NCBI GenBank assembly: GCA_937931785.1
Contig: CALHAX010000039.1
Location: 1 to 64,000 of the forward strand
Origin: an uncultured Hyphomicrobiaceae bacterium
Lineage (GTDB): Bacteria > Pseudomonadota > Alphaproteobacteria > Rhizobiales > CALHAX01
Length of the DNA: 64,000 nucleotides
Direction: 5' to 3'
Shown here: positions 28,795 to 38,156 of the stretch, in pieces
Position numbering within the stretch: position 1 is the first letter of the stretch
Layout of the letters: every line of letters begins with the position of its first letter
The notes under the pieces: model-generated
Databases searched by the model: none
What the model saw: the letters and a program-made list of their open reading frames with translations, nothing else
What the model was told of the DNA's origin: nothing
Position numbers and translations under genes: made by a program

Positions 28795-30852
28795 TTACTG
28801 AAAACCGATCCGGGCGAAGGCGCCTGGTTTGCCGCGATTGATTTCGTTCAGAAGCGCTACGATTTCCTCTGCCTTATCGAGGAAGCCGAGCACGTCCGCC
28901 TGCTTGCGCGCCTGCGCGAAATCGCCTGGTGTCAAGTTGTTGAAGCGCAAGGCTTCAGGCGGCAAATCGGTGAGTCCGAAGAAAACATCATAGGCGAGAC
29001 GTAATGTGTCTGCATCCAGGGTATCGAAACGGATGTGGAACGTGAACCGACGCAGAGATGCCGCGTCGAGTCGGTCCATCAAGTTGGTCGTAAAGCATAC
29101 CGGGAACGGATGGTCTTCCATCCACGTCAACATTTCGTTGACCTGTGTGACTTCCCAAGACCGCATTGCGTCCTTGCGATCGAGCAGGAAGGAATCCGCT
29201 TCGTCGAAGATCAGGAACGAACCGGTTTCGCGGGCCTGCTCGAAGGCCTCCGCAATGCGTTTTTCGGACTCACCGACGTACATGCTCAACAGGTCCGACG
29301 CGCGTTTTTGCACGACTTCAAGACCGAGCAGCCCAGCGAGATGGCGTGCGTAGGCCGATTTACCCGTGCCAGGTGGGCCGGAAAGGCATAGGGAGAATGC
29401 AGGATCTGCGCGCTTCTCCAATTGGTGCGTAAGTGTGGTCAGATCGCGACTGGCGCGCATAAGACGTGGATCAAAATCCGTGGGCGGACGCCAGGAGGTT
29501 GCGCGTGTACCTGAGACAGCGCGGACGATGCCTTGTGCTGCGCGCTCGAAGGCGTCGGCACCGCCACCAGCAAGAGCTGCGGCGCGCAAGGCGTTTTCTA
29601 TCACGGCCGGTGCGGCTGTGACACGTTGCGACAGAGTTTCAACTTCTTCAGGCGTGAGTTTCACACCATGGCGTTTGGCGAGCCGCGCAAGAATGCGTTC
29701 GCGCTGCCGGGCTGGCGGCATCTTCAATTCCACCGCAACGGTCATGCGGCGCAAGAGGGCGCTGTCAATGTCGTGGATGTTGTTGGATGTCCAGAGAATT
29801 GGAACGGGGTTCGTCTCCAGCAGGCGGTTCAGATAAACCTTTGACCCGCCACGCCGAAGCAATTGCCAGGCGACGTCTTCCATTTCGTCAAAAAGCAGTG
29901 CGGTGCGTTTGGAGCCTGCGAGAAGCCGGAGGGAAAATACCAGATCAGCGAGCCTGTCTGTTCGCTTGCCTTCACCGGACGCGCCATAGTGTTCGCCTGC
30001 TCCGTAAATCGTGACGTTGCCGGTCTCGGCAGCGACCTTTGTCAGTTCGGTTTTGCCCGTGCCCGGCTCACCGTAGAGCAGGATGCTGACACCGGATGCG
30101 TGCGTGTCACTTGCACCTTTCAGGACGGCCGAGATCAGTTCGCGATCGGCTTCCACGTGATCATAATCGGAAGCCTTGATCCCGGCGGAGAGTGGCGCAC
30201 CGAGTAGCGCTTGCCGCATGTCTTCAAAGTCAGCGAACTCTCGATCGAGGCAATTGTCGATGCGTGACGGGACGATAAAACGCCCTGAAGAACCGGAAAT
30301 CTCGTCGCCGTCATTGCGGTGTACGAGGCCGGATGCCACAAGCTCACCCATCGGGGACAACAAATCCTCGATGGTCCGTACCGGCGCATTCGTCAGCACG
30401 GACATGACGCGGGTCATGGATCCGCTGGCTTCTGTCAGGCAGTCGCAAAAGTACTGGACGTATTCGTAACGGGTGTAACTGGCCATGAGCTGGACCAGTT
30501 CCGTGGCCTCTGCTGGCAGGTCCAACGCTTCTACAAGCCGCTCGATATTTGTCGCCAACGGCTCCGGACGCTGTGTCTCGGCATCTGCCGCTTTCAGCAT
30601 TTTCAGAACTGCGGCACGGTGGGTCGCCAGGTTGCGTTCAAACCCGGCCGCATCAAACCCGCCCGAATAGATGTTCCCGATGGTTTTGGATAGCTTGTCC
30701 GGGACCGGCAGGTTGAGAAGCTGGGCACGCTCGTTCAGCCAGTAGAGCACATGGCGCATTGTGCGTGTTGGCAAATGCCCGTGCTCGATCACGCGGGCAA
30801 TGTAACGAGCCACGAGGCCACGTTCGATATCTGCTGGTGATCTGCTGGTCAT
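28795..30852 (-). CDS. Tandem AAA+ ATPase (two AAA modules)
   Basis: Two Walker A motifs (LLYGEPGTGKTELTKVAAE, CLSGPPGTGKSAYARHLAG) and two Walker B motifs (ALLFDEMEDVAWQLL, FLIFDEADSFLLD). Confidence 0.85.
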   Translation of the reverse strand: MTSRSPADIERGLVARYIARVIEHGHLPTRTMRHVLYWLNERAQLLNLPVPDKLSKTIGNIYSGGFDAAGFERNLATHRAAVLKMLKAADAETQRPEPLATNIERLVEALDLPAEATELVQLMASYTRYEYVQYFCDCLTEASGSMTRVMSVLTNAPVRTIEDLLSPMGELVASGLVHRNDGDEISGSSGRFIVPSRIDNCLDREFADFEDMRQALLGAPLSAGIKASDYDHVEADRELISAVLKGASDTHASGVSILLYGEPGTGKTELTKVAAETGNVTIYGAGEHYGASGEGKRTDRLADLVFSLRLLAGSKRTALLFDEMEDVAWQLLRRGGSKVYLNRLLETNPVPILWTSNNIHDIDSALLRRMTVAVELKMPPARQRERILARLAKRHGVKLTPEEVETLSQRVTAAPAVIENALRAAALAGGGADAFERAAQGIVRAVSGTRATSWRPPTDFDPRLMRASRDLTTLTHQLEKRADPAFSLCLSGPPGTGKSAYARHLAGLLGLEVVQKRASDLLSMYVGESEKRIAEAFEQARETGSFLIFDEADSFLLDRKDAMRSWEVTQVNEMLTWMEDHPFPVCFTTNLMDRLDAASLRRFTFHIRFDTLDADTLRLAYDVFFGLTDLPPEALRFNNLTPGDFAQARKQADVLGFLDKAEEIVALLNEINRGKPGAFARIGFQ

Positions 30853-30892
30853 GACCCGTCCGGCTGTGTTCTACGGTTGTTTCGAGACAGCA

Positions 30893-30904
30893 TCACGATC
30901 GTGA
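30893..30904. promoter_or_regulatory. 12-bp perfect palindrome TCACGATCGTGA in divergent intergenic region
   Basis: Self-complementary 12-mer upstream of the AAA+ gene; possible operator. Confidence 0.3.
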
Positions 30905-31161
30905 CAGACCCTGCGTGAGGTTGGTTTTAGACACACAAACGTGAAACGACTGATGGAACACTCAAGAGGATTTACGGTTCTCGTATTAATGACGCTGCCC
31001 AGCCGACACTTTGTTATCTTTCGCACTTATGCTGTTTGTGAGGCAACACGAAGATCACACGGATATGCCGGTTCTGCCCCGGACTCTCCATTGGGCTCAA
31101 AAATGCCTTATTTGAACGACGCTTTGGGGCTGTGAGCGCGACCCGACAAAAGGAACAGTGA

Positions 31162-32532
31162 ATGTCTCTGGTTCTGCGAAATGGCTTAACACGCCTGGAA
31201 AGCACGACAAAGGTCACGCTTGCCGTGCTGGCTCTTGCCAGTGGCGTTTACACTTACCTTGGCGTACGCGGATTGCTGGACGGTTCGGCATCGCTCGTTT
31301 TCTTCGGCGCGATTATCTATGCTTCGGCGGTTTCTGTCGGGATTTACGCCTTCTGGTCCTATCTCATGCGGTTTTTGCCACACGTCCGCTTCGCCGCAAG
31401 CCGACGATTGCTTTATGTCGCGATGGCTATTGGCTCAGCGATGATCATTGCAATGTCGTCGTGGCTGAACGCTGCAGCCCTTGCGGGAAGTGCCGCGCTT
31501 GAGCAGCATCTTGCCAACGCCACGGAAGACTATCAACAGAAGCTGGATCGGGCGAACAGCAACGCACTTGCAGCGCAAGGGTTGAAACCGGATATCACGC
31601 TTGCAGCGCAACGATTTGCCAGCCTCGCCCAGCAAGAGCAGCGTTCAGGCGCGCTCACCGGAACGTCGGGTAGTGGCACAGTGGTGCAATTGCTGACGCA
31701 GATGTCTTCGCAGCTCAACAATTTGCTGAAGAACGTTACCGACTCCGAAGTGCAAGTGAAGTCGTTGTTCAATGAGGGACGGAAGAATTTGGCGCAGATG
31801 CGCAAACTTGTTTCAAGCGCCGGACCAATCGCAGGACGTTCCAATGCATTTGCGGAAGAAGTTGTGCAGCTTACGGGGGTGATTGCAGCATTGCAGCAGT
31901 CTTCCGTGGCCCCTGCGGTGAAACGGACCGCAGAGGATCTTGGGCGGTCGTTCATTGCTCCGGCTGCAGATGGTGGCACGGCGGACCTGGTCGAGCGGCA
32001 GAACAAGGTTGTGGCACGTGTCGAGGAAGCTGTGCGTCAGCAGAGTGCTGCACTTGCGGCGGCTGCAGATGATATTCTTGCGAAACCACCTGTCAAACAA
32101 CTTAAGTTCACACCACTCTCTACTGCTGAAGCTGTTCTGCTTTATGCCCGTGATTTCCTTCCGAGTTGGGCGGGGGCGATTTCAATCGATCTGCTTCCTG
32201 CGGTGATGATTTTTATTCTTGTTATCGTGCAAGCTGCCATTCGTCGTGAAGAAGGTGGAGAGCTTGACGAGAACATCATGACGGCGGGTGACATGATCCG
32301 CGCGATGAAGCTGTATCAGGAGATGGGACTGGAGACGACGCAGGCGATTGCCAGCGCGCGCGGTGCCATGAAGGCCGCAGCGACGAACGCATCTGATACC
32401 GATGCAACACGTGGTAACGAGATTGAACGTGACCATCGACGACGTGATGACCGCGATCGTGATGTGCGGGATGAAGAGCCTGATAATGTGACACCGCTGG
32501 CGTCGTCCGCACCCGGCGATCGGTCTGCCTGA
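31162..32532 (+). CDS. Membrane protein with extracytoplasmic helical/coiled-coil region, unknown function
   Basis: N-terminal TM cluster (LAVLALASGVYTYLGV, LVFFGAIIYASAVSVGIYAFWSYLM, VAMAIGSAMIIAMSSWLNAAA), long Ala/Gln-rich helical stretch, C-terminal TM (IDLLPAVMIFILVIVQAAI), charged tail. Confidence 0.75.
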   Translation: MSLVLRNGLTRLESTTKVTLAVLALASGVYTYLGVRGLLDGSASLVFFGAIIYASAVSVGIYAFWSYLMRFLPHVRFAASRRLLYVAMAIGSAMIIAMSSWLNAAALAGSAALEQHLANATEDYQQKLDRANSNALAAQGLKPDITLAAQRFASLAQQEQRSGALTGTSGSGTVVQLLTQMSSQLNNLLKNVTDSEVQVKSLFNEGRKNLAQMRKLVSSAGPIAGRSNAFAEEVVQLTGVIAALQQSSVAPAVKRTAEDLGRSFIAPAADGGTADLVERQNKVVARVEEAVRQQSAALAAAADDILAKPPVKQLKFTPLSTAEAVLLYARDFLPSWAGAISIDLLPAVMIFILVIVQAAIRREEGGELDENIMTAGDMIRAMKLYQEMGLETTQAIASARGAMKAAATNASDTDATRGNEIERDHRRRDDRDRDVRDEEPDNVTPLASSAPGDRSA

Positions 32533-32535
32533 TCG

Positions 32536-33417
32536 ATGCACGACAATCTCGATAGCCCGAACCTGTTCGAGCGGACGATGCATCGCATCCCCGAAGGTGG
32601 CCTGCTGAAATGGCTGTTCCGGGGCCTGTTGGTGACGACGGTTGCGGTTCTGGGGCTTGATTTGAAAAACCTCATGGATGCCGAGCCTGAAGAATGGCCG
32701 GGCGCGGATCGCACCTCTCCCATGACCCTGGAACCGGCCAAACCAAGCGACCACGTTCGTCCTTACCTGCCGCGCACCAGTCCGGTTCGTCGCGGAGGAG
32801 GGACTGTGAAGCTACCCGGATACAAGGATGGTGTGGATCCGAAACTGATGGACCGCAAAATGATCTTCAAGCTTGCGGAGGATGGATCAGCGTCTGCTGT
32901 TGGTCGGATTGAGCAGGGAACCGCAGAGGATTTCGAGCGTTTCGTGCTGGCGAACGAGGATGATCTGAAATCTGTCGCGATTCATTCTCCGGGAGGTTCG
33001 GTGAGTGATGCGATGGCGATTGCGCAACTTATTCGTGACAAGAAGTTGAACACGGATGTTCCGAACAACGGGTATTGCGCCTCTTCGTGTCCGCTTGCCT
33101 ATTCCGGTGGTGTGGAGCGAAAAGCCGGAAAGCGGTCATGGATTGGTGTGCACCAAGTTTACACTGTGCCGTCTGCGATCGGGAGTATCCATGATGGACT
33201 TGAGGAAGCGCAACGGATCAGCGCCGTGTCACAACAGCATCTTGTTGATATGGGGGTCGATCCGATCGTCTGGATTCATGCGATGCGGACGCCGAAGGAA
33301 AAGCTTTATATTTTTACTCCAGAGCAACTGGATGAGTACAAGCTTGCAACCACGGTGACAGGGCTGAAAAAGAAACCAAAGAAGGTTTCGAAATCCAAAA
33401 AGAAGAAGCGATCATAG
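32536..33417 (+). CDS. ClpP/crotonase-fold (COG3904-like) predicted periplasmic serine protease
   Basis: VAIHSPGGSVSDAMAIAQLIRDKKLNTDVPNNGYCASSCPLAYSGGVERKAGKRSWIGVHQVY; N-terminal TM; starts 3 nt after the preceding stop. Confidence 0.75.
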   Translation: MHDNLDSPNLFERTMHRIPEGGLLKWLFRGLLVTTVAVLGLDLKNLMDAEPEEWPGADRTSPMTLEPAKPSDHVRPYLPRTSPVRRGGGTVKLPGYKDGVDPKLMDRKMIFKLAEDGSASAVGRIEQGTAEDFERFVLANEDDLKSVAIHSPGGSVSDAMAIAQLIRDKKLNTDVPNNGYCASSCPLAYSGGVERKAGKRSWIGVHQVYTVPSAIGSIHDGLEEAQRISAVSQQHLVDMGVDPIVWIHAMRTPKEKLYIFTPEQLDEYKLATTVTGLKKKPKKVSKSKKKKRS

Positions 33418-33442
33418 CCCCTTGGTTATTTTTCTCTTGGAG

Positions 33443-33970
33443 CTATCGGTTTTTTCGTTTGTTCCAGTATACGCTTGTCACCTGGACGAGCGCATCGTGG
33501 CTCGTCTTGAGCTCGGTCGAGGACACTGCGAGTCCATCTGCGCCGAGCGACTGGTTCATTCCGCGCGTTCGCGATGCAATCGCCGTCAATGTCAGGCGAT
33601 TCCAGGTTGCGTCTGGCACACGGAGCACCATAACTTTCTGACCGCCATGCCGCCACGTGGAAATATCTTCGATCTCTTTCCATGCGACGTATTCGGGTGC
33701 GACTCGAATATCGCGAATGCCCTGGGATGTGAGCGTTACAACTGGACCGCGTAGCGTGAAAAGTCGCCAGATGGCAACAACCATGCAGAAGCCAAAAAAG
33801 ATAACCGCGATCAGGCCAATCACTGCGCCAAGCCAGTCCGTAGACGTGATCAGTGCAACTCCAACCACAACAAAGCCGAATGCGCCTGCGATCAGCAATA
33901 ATAGTTTGCCGATCGAGGCGTGGATTTCAACGCGGTCGTTCACGCCAGGGCTATAGCGCGTCTGATTCAA
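33443..33970 (-). CDS. Small membrane protein with PH-like domain (STM3941-like)
   Basis: Two TM helices followed by VVTLTSQGIRDIRVAPEYVAWKEIEDISTW; start overlaps repeat copy B and could lie downstream. Confidence 0.6.
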   Translation of the reverse strand: MNQTRYSPGVNDRVEIHASIGKLLLLIAGAFGFVVVGVALITSTDWLGAVIGLIAVIFFGFCMVVAIWRLFTLRGPVVTLTSQGIRDIRVAPEYVAWKEIEDISTWRHGGQKVMVLRVPDATWNRLTLTAIASRTRGMNQSLGADGLAVSSTELKTSHDALVQVTSVYWNKRKNR

Positions 33971-34041
33971 ATTGAATCATGACGCGACTGTCCAGGTCGT
34001 TCCACTGGCATCACGGTGTCTCCGTTTAAGTCGAACACACC
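33951..34041 (-). repeat. 91-bp interspersed element, copy B
   Basis: Reverse complement ggtgtgttcgacttaaacggagacaccgtgatgccagtggaacgacctgg...gcgtcatgattcaatttgaatcagacgcgctatag; begins immediately after the asd stop codon. Confidence 0.88.
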
Positions 34042-35070
34042 TTAGGCCGCCTTCTTCAACAGATTGCGATTGACCAGGGTTTCCGCGATCTGGACCGTGT
34101 TCAGTGCTGCGCCCTTGCGCAGGTTATCGGAGACACACCAAAGCGCGAGGCCATTCTCCACAGTGGCATCCTCGCGAATGCGGGATACGAAGGTTGCGAA
34201 ATCACCGACGCATTCGACCGGCGTGATGTAGCCGCCGTCTTCCTGCTTGTCGATTACCAGAATCCCGGGTGCTTCGCGGAGAATATCGCGTGCTTCGTCT
34301 GGTGAAATCGGGTTTTCAAACTCGATGTTCACAGCTTCGGCGTGACCGACGAAAACGGGTACACGCACGCAGGTCGCGGAGAGCTTGATTTTCGGATCAA
34401 GGATCTTTTTTGTCTCCACCATCATTTTCCATTCCTCTTTCGTGTATCCGTCTTCCATGAAGACATCGATATGAGGAATGCAGTTGAAGGCGATTTGCTT
34501 GGTGAATTTCTGTGGTTCGATCTCAGCGCCGGGAACATATTTTCCCTTCGTCTGATTGAACAGCTCGTCCATGCCGTCCTTACCAGCACCCGAAACGGAC
34601 TGATAGGTTGAGACGACAACACGCGTGATGGTGGCATGGTCGTGCAATGGCTTCAGCGCGACCATGAGTTGTGCGGTCGAGCAGTTCGGGTTGGCGATGA
34701 TATTCTTCTTTGTGTAACCGGCAACGGCATCGGCGTTCACTTCCGGCACAATCAACGGTACGTCCATGTCGTAGCGGAACGCGGATGAATTATCGATGAC
34801 GATGCAACCTGTTGCTGCGATCTTCGGTGCCCACTCCTTGGAGATGTCGCCACCGGCAGACATCAGCGCAAAATCGCACTGGGAGAAGTCAAACTGCTCA
34901 AGATCTTCGCATTTCAGCTCGATGTCGCCAAAGGACACCTTGCGACCGATTGATCGGCGCGATGCAATTGCGAAAACCTGTTTCACAGGAAACAGGCGCT
35001 CCTCGAGGATACTCAGCATTTCCTGGCCCACATTGCCTGTGGCACCCACAACCGCAACGTTGTAGCTCAT
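34042..35070 (-). CDS. asd: Aspartate-semialdehyde dehydrogenase
   Basis: MSYNVAVVGATGNVGQEMLSILEER, IANPNCSTAQLMVALKPLHD. Likely ATG at 35070. Confidence 0.95.
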   Translation of the reverse strand: MSYNVAVVGATGNVGQEMLSILEERLFPVKQVFAIASRRSIGRKVSFGDIELKCEDLEQFDFSQCDFALMSAGGDISKEWAPKIAATGCIVIDNSSAFRYDMDVPLIVPEVNADAVAGYTKKNIIANPNCSTAQLMVALKPLHDHATITRVVVSTYQSVSGAGKDGMDELFNQTKGKYVPGAEIEPQKFTKQIAFNCIPHIDVFMEDGYTKEEWKMMVETKKILDPKIKLSATCVRVPVFVGHAEAVNIEFENPISPDEARDILREAPGILVIDKQEDGGYITPVECVGDFATFVSRIREDATVENGLALWCVSDNLRKGAALNTVQIAETLVNRNLLKKAA

Positions 35071-35215
35071 GATCTTTCGTCCCTGTTTGTTGGCTGACCC
35101 ACTGGCACGTGGATTGCGCTCTCGTCGATCATTAGAACGCACAGACCCAGATGGCCGCAGCCTTGTGTTCGTCGTATATGAATTTGTCTGCTGAATACGG
35201 CATTCGTCCGAAAAA

Positions 35216-35590
35216 TCAAAGCTGTAGTAGTGGCTTGGTCATGAAAACGTCAAATCCAAGGACGTCCCTCGCAAAGGCATGAACGTTTTCGGTGCCGATC
35301 ATAAGGCTGGCAATGGCGACAAATACGGCGGCGGCGATGACTGCCTTGGGAAACAGGCTGTTGAGACTGGCAATTCGGGCATGGTCGGGATCAACCCCTG
35401 GTGCAGCATTCACATCCGAAGGTGTGATTGCTGTTCGCATGAGAGCGATGCCGAACAGTATGCCGCACAAACCGACGAAAGCGATTGTGTGATCAATGCC
35501 GACGAACAGCATGAATGCGATCATGGCAAGCACTTCGAGTACAGCACCAAGGATCAGGCCCGTGGGTTTGACGGACGTGGAGGATGTCAT
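35216..35590 (-). CDS. Small integral membrane protein, unknown
   Basis: 124 aa with several hydrophobic segments; coding quality moderate. Confidence 0.55.
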   Translation of the reverse strand: MTSSTSVKPTGLILGAVLEVLAMIAFMLFVGIDHTIAFVGLCGILFGIALMRTAITPSDVNAAPGVDPDHARIASLNSLFPKAVIAAAVFVAIASLMIGTENVHAFARDVLGFDVFMTKPLLQL

Positions 35591-35611
35591 AGCGTTAACT
35601 TCCGAGGTGTT

Positions 35612-36079
35612 TCAGGAGCTTGACTTCTTTTTGCGGCGCATTTCCTGACGGCGCATGGGCATTTGGTCGATCTGGTGGAACAGAGTTTCCATCGCGACAG
35701 GCTGGCCAGATCTACGTTTTATGCCTGTGTCCTTGCCAACCAGCAAGACCGCGAATTCTTTTCCAGATACGCTGTACTGGCGACGTAATGCAGCCGCGGA
35801 CTGTTGAGGAGCTGCACCGTAACGTGCTGAAACGTTCTCTCCGACGACGAAGATGACGATCATGTTTCGGTCGCGCAAAGAAGCGCCGCGACCTCCAAGC
35901 AGCTTTTGCTGACGCTTGAACGCGGCATGATCACGATGGGGGGCAAACACGAGCAGTGGCCTGTTTTTCCACCGATACGAGCGCATAGAGGCCAAGACGG
36001 GCATCGGGATCGTTGTGGCGATCAGACTGGCGGCGATGCCGGTCAGGATTTGCCGTCGCGGGATGAGGGCACTGGTCAT
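35612..36079 (-). CDS. DUF4174-like secreted protein
   Basis: Twin-Arg/hydrophobic N-terminus (MTSALIPRRQILTGIAASLIATTIP), RPLLVFAPHRDHAAFKRQQKLL, EFAVLLVGKDTGIKRRS. Confidence 0.7.
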   Translation of the reverse strand: MTSALIPRRQILTGIAASLIATTIPMPVLASMRSYRWKNRPLLVFAPHRDHAAFKRQQKLLGGRGASLRDRNMIVIFVVGENVSARYGAAPQQSAAALRRQYSVSGKEFAVLLVGKDTGIKRRSGQPVAMETLFHQIDQMPMRRQEMRRKKKSSS

Positions 36080-36120
36080 ATCTGTTCTTTCAAGCCCGGG
36101 CGTTGCTCTTCGATGTTTGC

Positions 36121-36540
36121 TCAACCGCAACTGTGTTGATCGTATTTATCGCAGGCCCACTCGGCACCACCATTACATTTTTTCTGCCAGCGTTTGCACT
36201 GATAGCTCTCTTCGTTCCGGCCTTCGCTATCGTCTCCATCCAGATCGTTCAGATAGCCGACGTTGGTCCAGCCTGTTGTGCCCTTGTACCTGACAAGACA
36301 CCAGTTTCCCTGGCATCCACCCGCACGCAGCACACCACAGGCCTTGGCGGGAATGCCGCGTCGCTTGGCGAAGTTGGTGCTGGGTCCCTTGCGAATCCAG
36401 AGGACATCCCAGCTTTTGACGCGGGAGTTGACGCAAAGCGCGTGGGCGTCCGCGGTCGGTAAAACGGTGGCCGCCATCATCACTGTTGCGAACACCGTGG
36501 GCAGGATACTTGTCAATGAAAAGGACGCCATTCTCTGCAT
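36121..36540 (-). CDS. Secreted SH3-like domain protein with Cys-rich tail
   Basis: Signal peptide; WDVLWIRKGPSTNFAKRRGIPAKACGVL...GNWCLVRYKGTTGWTNVGYL SH3b pattern; CKRWQKKCNGGAEWACDKYDQHSCG tail. Confidence 0.7.
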   Translation of the reverse strand: MQRMASFSLTSILPTVFATVMMAATVLPTADAHALCVNSRVKSWDVLWIRKGPSTNFAKRRGIPAKACGVLRAGGCQGNWCLVRYKGTTGWTNVGYLNDLDGDDSEGRNEESYQCKRWQKKCNGGAEWACDKYDQHSCG

Positions 36541-36722
36541 CTGTGTCTCCGCCTCGCTTTTTCGTCGTCGTCAAGCGTTTTCATCGTAGACGGGATAAAG
36601 ACTTTTTGCCAAGTCGTTGGTCTTATTTTTGTCGTGACGAGGTTATCTCTGGATGGCTGAGACGCGGTGTGATTGACGTGACCGACGTTTCCCTGATCTC
36701 ACATTTTCCGGAGTGATGCGCT

Positions 36723-37469
36723 GTGCGATTTCTGAATGCTTTCATTCTTACGGTTCTGATTGCGACAAGGGTGAATACGCCTGAGGCGTTGTCAACAGAG
36801 TTAACCGATGATCCAATGGCGAGACTCATTAAAACCTGCAAGGCAGGCGCGTGCAAACCGGAAGCGGATGAGGTGAAGGATGTAGACCGTGCATCCCGTG
36901 GCGTATCGTCAGAAATTCCGTTGAGTGTTTGGCAGGCCATGCAGGGAAAATCCTGGCATCGCAAATACAAATGTCCACCGAAAAAAACGCTCAGACTTCT
37001 GGAGATCCCGTATCGAGACTTTAATGGCAACCGTCAGACTGGTAAATTGATTGTAGCCAAAGATGTTGCAGAGGACCTGCTGACAGTTTTTGAGAAACTT
37101 TACGTCGAGAAATTTCCTATTGCCCGGATGGAACTGGTGCATACGTTCAACGGCAACGACAATCGTTCCATGGCGAAGAACAACACCAGTGCGTTCAATT
37201 GCCGTTTGAAGACGAGTAGACGGAGTTTATCTGAGCATTCATACGGACGTGCGGTTGATATTAATCCTGTCCAGAATCCCTACGTGCGGCGTGGCAAGGC
37301 GCAACCTTCCAAAGGACGCAAATACATCAAAGGTCGAAGAGAACCCAGAAAGGGCATGATTCGAAAAGGCGATGTTGTGGTGCGTGCGTTCAGGAACATC
37401 GGTTGGTCGTGGGGTGGGGACTGGCGCTCGGTGAAGGACTACCAGCACTTTTCAGCGACGGGGAAATAA
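36723..37469 (+). CDS. M15/extensin-like D-Ala-D-Ala carboxypeptidase-type protein
   Basis: NTSAFNCRLKTSRRSLSEHSYGRAVDINPVQNPYV and GWSWGGDWRSVKDYQHFS (SxHxxGxAxD...H pattern of M15). Confidence 0.8.
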   Translation: MRFLNAFILTVLIATRVNTPEALSTELTDDPMARLIKTCKAGACKPEADEVKDVDRASRGVSSEIPLSVWQAMQGKSWHRKYKCPPKKTLRLLEIPYRDFNGNRQTGKLIVAKDVAEDLLTVFEKLYVEKFPIARMELVHTFNGNDNRSMAKNNTSAFNCRLKTSRRSLSEHSYGRAVDINPVQNPYVRRGKAQPSKGRKYIKGRREPRKGMIRKGDVVVRAFRNIGWSWGGDWRSVKDYQHFSATGK

Positions 37470-37479
37470 GGAGGTCGCT

Positions 37480-38073
37480 TCAGGCTGTCCGTGCTTTCAA
37501 CGTCTCGTAGGCCGCGTTGATCACGCGCATTTTCGCTGCCATTTTCTTCTGTGTTCCGGCTGGGGCCGTGCGATGCAGGTCTGGATGAAATTTCTTTGCA
37601 AGCTTGCGTCGCGCCACATCGAGTTCCTTCATCGTGAACGTACCTGCGAGACCCAGGATATTTTCCGGGCTTGGGCCTGACGAAGGTGACGAAGCAGACG
37701 TTGTATGGCCTGAAGCTTGCTCGAAGAATTCCTCGTGCCCTGAGTTTTCTCTCGTTTTTCGCCTCCGACCTGATGTGCGACGTTGATGTTGTGTTCTTGC
37801 ATCATGATCGTTGGCCTGGCGCCCGATGTCCAGACTGGACAACCAGACGAGCGCACGAGGCGCGTAGAACACGACTGTTATAGAGACACCTAATACCGCA
37901 ACCGCCGTGCCCGGATAGCCGCTTGCGAGCAGAAACAGGACTGTTGCGCCGACAATCCAATGCCACGGAAAACCAAGCGCCATGCCGAATGCGCAGCCCG
38001 CCATCATGATGAGGCAAACAAGCGTTGTCATGGAGAATTCGCTTGCCGCAGCAGTTGCTTCTGCGCCGGTCAT
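37480..38073 (-). CDS. J-domain (DnaJ-like) membrane protein
   Basis: TM N-terminus; C-terminal ILGLAGTFTMKELDVARRKLAKKFHPDLH..AAKMRVINAAYETLKA (HPD motif). Confidence 0.75.
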   Translation of the reverse strand: MTGAEATAAASEFSMTTLVCLIMMAGCAFGMALGFPWHWIVGATVLFLLASGYPGTAVAVLGVSITVVFYAPRALVWLSSLDIGRQANDHDARTQHQRRTSGRRRKTRENSGHEEFFEQASGHTTSASSPSSGPSPENILGLAGTFTMKELDVARRKLAKKFHPDLHRTAPAGTQKKMAAKMRVINAAYETLKARTA

Positions 38074-38156
38074 CTTCTTCTTTCCGGTCCCGGTTTCGTA
38101 GATCAGGGACCGAAAGTCATATCAAACCGTGATGAAAATTGGATTGAGGAACAAGG

